Shown: positions 59,299 through 64,000 of the stretch, one piece after another
Position numbering within the stretch: position 1 is the first letter of the stretch
Layout of the letters: every line of letters begins with the position of its first letter
Assembly: GCF_900100875.1 (NCBI RefSeq)
Contig: NZ_FNKQ01000001.1
Location: 496,001 to 560,000 of the forward strand
Reading direction: 5' to 3'
Origin: Halopelagius longus
Lineage (GTDB): Archaea; Halobacteriota; Halobacteria; Halobacteriales; Haloferacaceae
DNA length: 64,000 nucleotides
Notes under the pieces: generated by a model
Database searches by the model: none
Told to the model about the DNA's origin: nothing
Seen by the model: only the letters and a program-made list of their open reading frames with translations
Made by a program: the position numbers and the translations under genes

Positions 59299-59642
59299 TC
59301 GCCGCCCTCCAACGTGCCGAGGACGAGTTCGGAGAAGTCCTCGTCGCTCAGTTCGTACTGGTCGTACTCGCGGAACCACTCGGCTTCGGCGTGCCACGTC
59401 CCCTGCACGTCGTCGTCCGAACGGAGGACGGTGGCTTCGACGCGCTTCGGTTCCCACTCGTCGGCCGTCACCCTCTCGACGAACGTCCTGAGGGCGCGCC
59501 CCACCTCGAGGTGGTTCACGCTCTCACCCGGGAAGGCGGTGAGGTACGTGAGTTCGACCGTCTCGCCCCCCGTATCGATGGACTCGACGCTGATTCCGTT
59601 GCTCCGGAGTTCGCCCTCCACGCCGGTGATGACGCCGTTCAT
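59295..59642 (-). CDS. 115-residue protein cotranscribed with alpha/beta hydrolase
   Basis: The protein begins MNGVITGVEGELRSNGISVE, with alternating strands and loops (TVELTYLTAFPGESVNHLEV) and a C-terminal acidic helix (DEDFSELVLGTLEGGE). It is soluble and acidic and has no signal or metal motif. I do not recognise it. Its stop overlaps the hydrolase start, so both proteins are made together. ATG 59642 is supported by a TATA-like box that overlaps a perfect 10-bp palindrome at 59668. Confidence 0.75.
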   Translation of the reverse strand: MNGVITGVEGELRSNGISVESIDTGGETVELTYLTAFPGESVNHLEVGRALRTFVERVTADEWEPKRVEATVLRSDDDVQGTWHAEAEWFREYDQYELSDEDFSELVLGTLEGGE

Positions 59643-59665
59643 GCCCACCGCTTCGGAGGGCAGCG

Positions 59666-59677
59666 GCTAAACGTTTA
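59666..59677 (-). promoter_or_regulatory. TATA box with overlapping palindrome
   Basis: TTTAGC lies 24-29 bases before ATG 59642 on the minus strand. TAAACGTTTA at 59668-59677 is a perfect palindrome covering the same bases and may bind a repressor. Confidence 0.4.
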
Positions 59678-60099
59678 CCGCGCGACAGTTCGGAGAAAAC
59701 GAAGCCACCCCGCGAACGAGTCGAGGCCGGACCGGAGTCGGTAGGCTGACTCCGGCCCGGCGACAGTTGGGACGGACGACGGGAACGCCCCGGGGAGAGC
59801 GTCCCCGTCTGGGGTTCGCCGCGCGGTGCGGCGCTCGACTGACCGCCGGGCGAGAGACGGCGCCCGGCGGCGGCGTTCGCGGGGAACGCCTCGGTTACAG
59901 TGTGGTGGGTGGTGGTGGTGGTGGCGTGCGGTTCGCACGCGGAACGTCCGGGGAGACGTTCTGCCACGTCGAGCACCGGACGCAGGGTTGGGGAAGCCAC
60001 GTCCGCTTGCCGACACGTGTGACTGTGGCGAGTTTGTACATAAAAGTACCCGACCGAGTATCAAATCTGAAAACTGACCGAAATCCGAACGGAAGGGTC
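59678..60099. other. Structured intergenic region with hairpins and GGT repeat
   Basis: The divergent region holds a stem of CCGG-A-CCGGAGTC with GACTCCGG-C-CCGG (59727-59760, 8-base loop), a (GGT)n run at 59905-59923, and a hairpin GCGTGCG-GTT-CGCACGC (59924-59940). The right end is AT-rich promoter DNA. No protein-like frame is present. A non-coding RNA or operator array is possible but unproven. Confidence 0.45.
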
Positions 60100-60107
60100 G
60101 ATTATAC
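60100..60107 (+). promoter_or_regulatory. TATA box of CBS-ParB gene
   Basis: GATTATAC lies 26-33 bases before ATG 60133. Confidence 0.5.
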
Positions 60108-60132
60108 GGTCTCGGCGAACCAACGAAGGGTG

Positions 60133-60936
60133 ATGCCCCCGACGGAGTTCGACGACGTCAGCGTCGACGCCTACATGACCGAGACGGTAGCGACGGCCCG
60201 CCCCGAGGACCGCGTCGCGGACGTCGTCGAACGCCTGCGGACGGGGTCTCGGGACCGCGGCCTCCCCGTCCTCGACGACGACGGACGCCTCGCGGGGTTC
60301 GTCGGCGCGATAGACCTCCTCGGCGTCCCCGACGACGAACCCCTCCGCGCGGTGATGCGCCGAAACGTCGCCATCGCCCGCCCGGGGATGTCCCTCAAGG
60401 ACGCCGCGGGCATCCTCTTCCGGACGGGCCACCGGTTCCTCCCCGTCGTCGACGACGACGAGACGTTCCTCGGCGTCGTCTCCAACGCCGACGTGGTCCG
60501 GAGCCAGATAGAGCGCACGACGCCCTCGAAAGTCGAGCGCACCCGGAAGATGCTCGAAACGACCCACGGCGTCTCCGTCGGCATCGGCGACGCCGTCGTC
60601 GCGATTTCAGAGCTGATACCCACGCAGCGAGAGGTGTTCGCAGACGAGTTAGAGGGGCGCGCCTACGAACTGGAACACGGCCTCGCGGAACCGCTCATCA
60701 CGCTCGACTACGGCGAGGAGACGCTCCTCGTGGACGGCCACCACCGCGCCCTCGCGGCGCGCGAACTCGACATCGGCGAGATGCGCGCGTACGTCCTCGT
60801 CGTGGACCCGAGCGACGTTCCGGAGTTGGGGCTTCGGAAAGTCGCCCGCATCGGCGGACTGGACTCGCTGGCCGACGTGCGAGTCAACGAGGAAGGTCAC
60901 CACCCCGTCGTCGAACTCATCGGACTCGGGGCGTAG
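60133..60936 (+). CDS. CBS-pair protein fused to ParB/Srx-like domain
   Basis: A 267-residue soluble protein. Two CBS motifs cover about 10-65 (VDAYMTETVATARPEDRVAD) and 75-130 (RNVAIARPGMSLKDAAGIL), a Bateman module that usually senses adenine nucleotides. A helix leads to a ParB/sulfiredoxin-like fold at about 155-240, with LITLDYGEETLLVDGHHRAL and AARELDIGEMRAYVLVV. ParB-type folds bind DNA or nucleotides and some are CTPases or kinases. The combination could couple energy state to such activity; this is inferred. It converges with the large histidine kinase. Confidence 0.8.
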   Translation: MPPTEFDDVSVDAYMTETVATARPEDRVADVVERLRTGSRDRGLPVLDDDGRLAGFVGAIDLLGVPDDEPLRAVMRRNVAIARPGMSLKDAAGILFRTGHRFLPVVDDDETFLGVVSNADVVRSQIERTTPSKVERTRKMLETTHGVSVGIGDAVVAISELIPTQREVFADELEGRAYELEHGLAEPLITLDYGEETLLVDGHHRALAARELDIGEMRAYVLVVDPSDVPELGLRKVARIGGLDSLADVRVNEEGHHPVVELIGLGA

Positions 60937-60956
60937 CCGAGGGTCTGCGACCGAAG

Positions 60957-63900
60957 TTACTCCCCTGCCGCGGGGAGGGTAACGGAGAACGTCGCCCCCT
61001 CGCCGGGTTCCGACTCGACCCAGATGTCGCCTCCGTGACGCTCGACGATGCGCTCACAGAGGGCCAACCCGATGCCCGTCCCGTCGTACTCGTCGCGACT
61101 GTGGAGTCGGTCGAAGACGGTGAATATCTTCTCGTGGTCCTCGGAGTCGATGCCGATGCCGTCGTCGCGGACGGATATCACCCACTCGCGCCCCCGTCGC
61201 TCGGCGTCGACGCGGACCTGCGGCGGTTCGTCGCCGCTGTACGTGAGCGCGTTGTCCAGCAGGTTCTGGAACACCTGTCGGAGTTGGCCGGCGTCGCCCT
61301 CCACGCGGGGGAGTTCTTCGACGTGGATTTCGGCGTCGGTCTCCTCGATTCCGATCTGCAGGTTCTTCAGAGCGTCCTCGAGGACGCCGTCCAACTCGAC
61401 GGGTTCGAGGGGGTCACCGCCCGTTTCGACCCGCGAATACTTCAGCAGGCCGTCGATCATCTCGCGCATGCGGTCCGCGCCGTCGACGGCGAACTCGAGG
61501 AACTCCTCGCCGTCCTCGTCGAACGCGTCGGCGTACCGGCTCTCGATCAATCGGAGATAGCTCGTGACCATCCGGAGCGGTTCCTGTAAGTCGTGGGAGG
61601 CGGCGTACGCGAACCGCTCCAGTCGCTCGTTCGACTGCTGGAGTCGGCCGATCGTCTCCTTCAACTCCCGTTCGTGCTGTTGGCGTTCGAATTCGTAGCC
61701 GATGCACTGGCCCAACAGGTCGAGGAACGACCGCTCGGCGTCGGTGAACCGTCCCTCGCGCGGCGACTCGCTGGCGAAGCAGAGGGTTCCACGCTCGTCG
61801 GCGCCGAGGTCGACGGTCGTCGCGAAGTACGCCTTCAACCCGTACTCCTCGTGGGCGCGGAGTCCCTCTAACTCGGCTTCGGCCACGTTCGCGACGGCGA
61901 GTGGCTCTGTCGACGAGAGGTGTCGCTCACAGTAGGTGCCCGACAAGGAATCCACCACGCCCGGCTCGATACGGTCGTTCGGACCGACCGCCGCGACGAC
62001 CTCGAACTCGCGGGCGTCGGCGTCGATGCGGTTGAGGTACCCGTTCTCGAGGCTGACCCGTTCGCGCCCTAACTCGAGCAGGCGCTCGAGTTTCTCGTCG
62101 AACGACGCCCGCGAGTCGGCCACGATATCGTACAACTCCCGCTGATACCGCTCGTGTTTCTTTCGCTCTTCGATGTTCCGAACGAGTGCGAGCACGAGGT
62201 CGCGGCCGTCGAGCGTGATCGTAGAGCCGGTGACCTCCACCGGGAGGTCGTGGCCGTCCTGGTGGCGACAGTGGAGGTCCTCGCTCCACGCCGACCCGTT
62301 TCGGCGCACCTCCTCGAGGAACGTGCAGAACGATTCCAGTTCGTCGGGGTGCAGGTCGGACGGACGAAGCGACAGGAGTTCCTCGCGCGCGTAGCCGGTC
62401 AGCGCGACGGCCGCGGCGTTCGCGTCCACCAGTTCGGCCGCGTCGGGGTCGAAGATGAGGATGGCCTCGTCGCTCTGCTCGAACACCGTCTCGAACCGGT
62501 TCTTCGTCTGGCGGAGTTCGGCTTCGCGCCGCTTTCGCTCGGTGACGTCGTGCGTGACCGCCACCTGAACGGTCGTCCCGTCGGGCCGTTCGAGGGGCGC
62601 CGCGTGGGTTTCCATCTGGCGGCGCGTCCCTTCGAGGCCGACGATGTCGAACTCCAAGGTTCCGGTCTCACCGCGGCAGATTCGCTCGTTGAACTCGCGG
62701 AACCGCTCGCGGTCCTCGGGCGCTATCAGGTCGTAGACGCACGCGCCGGTCACGTCCGCGCTCGCGTCCGCCTCCACCATCTCCACTCCGGCGGGGTTCA
62801 TCTGGAGCAGGGTCCCGTCGGGGGCGACGGTCTTGATGCATTCGGGCGTCGTCTCGATGACCGCGTTCAGGTGCTCCGTTCGCTCGCGGAGTTCGCGCTC
62901 GTGCCGTCGACGCTCGAGTTCGTACTTCACCCACTGCCCCATGAGGTGGACGAACGTGCGTTCCGCGTCGGAGACGGAGTCGTCGCGGGGTTCGGTCGAG
63001 ACGAACCAGAACGTCCGGTCCTCGTCCCCGTCCATCTCCAGGTGGGTGCCGAGGTACGACCGCACGCCGAACTCCCGGTAGCAGCGGTTGCCCTCGAAAC
63101 CGGCGTCGACGGGGTCAGTCACGGCGTCGGTGAGGCCGTCTTTCGCCACGATTCGACAGTACGTCTCCGAGAGGTCCGCCCGCGCGCCGGGGACGAGGTG
63201 GTCGTGGTCGCCGCTCACCGCCTCGACTTCGAAGAAGTCGGTGTCCGAGTCCACCTTCGCCAGCCCGCCGACTTCCATGTCGAACCGCTCACAACCCACC
63301 TCGAACAGCGCGTGGAGCTTCTCATCGAACCCGCGGTCGGGGTCGGCCGTGATCTCGTAGCAGGTCCGGAGGAACCGCTCGCGGTCCTGTATCTCCGCCT
63401 TCGCGGCGACTCTGTCCCGAAGCGTCCGGAGTATCCGGTCGTTCTCGCGAGAGAGCGCGTCCTCGCCGAAGAACTCCTCGGGCGGCGTGTAGTAGAAGTT
63501 GTGACACACCGCGCCGTCGTAGATGAGATGCGGGTGACAGCGGACGACGTCCCGGATGGCTTCGGGCGAGAATCGGTCGCGGTTGTACTGACAGATCGCC
63601 AGCGACTCCGTCTCGGCGAACAACTCGTTTATCTTCTGCTCGTACTCCATGAACCGCTCGATCGACGTGTCGCTCTCCGGGACCCACGTCATCTCGGCGA
63701 CGATTCTGAGGGCGGCGTACTCCTCGGTGGCCTCGTCGACGGTGTCGGCGTAGAAGTCGATCATCTCGTCGGCGTCGAACGCGCCGTTCCGGAGGTACGT
63801 CTCCTGGACGGTGGGAAACGACAGGGCGCCGGAGTCGACGGCGGCGTCGACGTCGATACCGCCCTCGCGGAGGACCGCTTTCACCTCCTGTTCGGTACTC

Positions 63901-64000
63901 TCGTCGACGACGTACAGGATTCGTTCCCCGCGGTCGAGTCCGTGGCGGACGAACGGGACTGCGGCGGCGAACTTCTCCTCGGGGGTTTCGTAAACGTGGG
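60957..64000 (-). CDS. MEDS/GAF/PAS sensor histidine kinase (5' end outside window)
   Basis: The frame stays open to the right edge, so the start is outside. The first visible residues (VYETPEEKFAAAVPFVRHGL) belong to a MEDS domain as in DcmR, extending for about 170 residues to NFYYTPPEEFFG. A GAF domain, two PAS domains and a second GAF follow. The HisKA has its phosphoacceptor in AASHDLQEPLRMV, and the ATPase has FQNLLDNALTYS, VRDDGIGID and GTGIGLALCERI. No receiver domain is present. The kinase core is close to that at 32576, so the two are paralogs. GTG 63884 is inside the domain and is not the real start. Confidence 0.9.
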   Translation of the reverse strand, partial: HVYETPEEKFAAAVPFVRHGLDRGERILYVVDESTEQEVKAVLREGGIDVDAAVDSGALSFPTVQETYLRNGAFDADEMIDFYADTVDEATEEYAALRIVAEMTWVPESDTSIERFMEYEQKINELFAETESLAICQYNRDRFSPEAIRDVVRCHPHLIYDGAVCHNFYYTPPEEFFGEDALSRENDRILRTLRDRVAAKAEIQDRERFLRTCYEITADPDRGFDEKLHALFEVGCERFDMEVGGLAKVDSDTDFFEVEAVSGDHDHLVPGARADLSETYCRIVAKDGLTDAVTDPVDAGFEGNRCYREFGVRSYLGTHLEMDGDEDRTFWFVSTEPRDDSVSDAERTFVHLMGQWVKYELERRRHERELRERTEHLNAVIETTPECIKTVAPDGTLLQMNPAGVEMVEADASADVTGACVYDLIAPEDRERFREFNERICRGETGTLEFDIVGLEGTRRQMETHAAPLERPDGTTVQVAVTHDVTERKRREAELRQTKNRFETVFEQSDEAILIFDPDAAELVDANAAAVALTGYAREELLSLRPSDLHPDELESFCTFLEEVRRNGSAWSEDLHCRHQDGHDLPVEVTGSTITLDGRDLVLALVRNIEERKKHERYQRELYDIVADSRASFDEKLERLLELGRERVSLENGYLNRIDADAREFEVVAAVGPNDRIEPGVVDSLSGTYCERHLSSTEPLAVANVAEAELEGLRAHEEYGLKAYFATTVDLGADERGTLCFASESPREGRFTDAERSFLDLLGQCIGYEFERQQHERELKETIGRLQQSNERLERFAYAASHDLQEPLRMVTSYLRLIESRYADAFDEDGEEFLEFAVDGADRMREMIDGLLKYSRVETGGDPLEPVELDGVLEDALKNLQIGIEETDAEIHVEELPRVEGDAGQLRQVFQNLLDNALTYSGDEPPQVRVDAERRGREWVISVRDDGIGIDSEDHEKIFTVFDRLHSRDEYDGTGIGLALCERIVERHGGDIWVESEPGEGATFSVTLPAAGE

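Noticed and set aside
59905-59923. GGT run considered as part of a coding His/Pro tract
   Set aside because: The frames through it (Trp or His runs) are flanked by random Arg/Pro-rich sequence and lack starts, so it is treated as non-coding.

Overview
The window is a chromosome segment of a halophilic archaeon (class Halobacteria). The evidence is very high GC with strongly acidic proteins, twin-arginine lipoprotein signals, many genes with a TATA-like box about 25-30 bases ahead of the start codon (leaderless transcripts), and haloarchaea-specific families: HalOD1, BGTF, a PGF-CTERM-type tail, the bacterioruberin enzymes, and the trpDFEG gene order. I cannot fix the genus. About 65 protein genes and one tRNA-Val are supported. 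There is no insertion sequence, CRISPR array or rRNA.

Layout. 0-9.3 kb: tail of carB, NAD kinase, a KaiC/RAD55-type ATPase, a repeat-built lipoprotein, nitroreductase and UspA, then a HerA-like helicase and a NurA nuclease on the same strand with a convergent 113-residue gene between them, then a HAD hydrolase. 9.3-18.7 kb: small conserved proteins, ribosomal protein S8e, and the phosphate region, in which an AbrB/PhoU fusion gene diverges from pstS-pstC-pstA-pstB, followed by phoU. 18.7-19.9 kb: a two-gene unit flanked by clusters of strong hairpins. 19.9-28.4 kb: CDC48, LarC with a large His-rich insert, an RNase H-fold protein divergent from RadB, a four-CBS protein, a second HAD enzyme and a TrmB-type regulator. 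28.8-35.7 kb: a HalOD1 protein, a subtilisin-like protease, a membrane-anchored winged-helix protein, a BGTF surface protein and a large multi-PAS histidine kinase. 35.7-37.7 kb: an AT-richer patch with a 58-residue membrane protein and an AN1-finger/CAP membrane protein, ending at tRNA-Val(GAC). 37.9-41.9 kb: trpDFEG with overlapping genes. 42-49 kb: PAP2 phosphatase, a membrane-bound hydrolase, class II ribonucleotide reductase, a 38-residue zinc protein and phytoene synthase. 49.1-52.4 kb: crtD-lyeJ-cruF. 52.4-64 kb: membrane and surface proteins, a ZIP-like transporter, UspA, an archaeal ornithine cyclodeaminase-type enzyme with a His-rich tail, an alpha/beta hydrolase with Asp at the nucleophile position, a CBS-ParB fusion and a MEDS/PAS histidine kinase cut by the right edge.

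Functional themes. HerA and NurA are expected to act together on DNA ends, and RadB is a recombination accessory factor. The Pst transporter imports phosphate and two PhoU-type proteins flank it. crtB, crtD, lyeJ and cruF together supply most steps from geranylgeranyl diphosphate to the C50 carotenoid bacterioruberin; the phytoene-to-lycopene desaturase is not seen here. TrpDFEG supplies anthranilate synthase and the next two enzymes. The least explained parts are the AT-richer patch beside tRNA-Val, the hairpin clusters at 18.7-19.9 kb, the fusions CBS-RaiA-like and CBS-ParB, and the short reading frames directly ahead of nrdJ, crtB and pstS.
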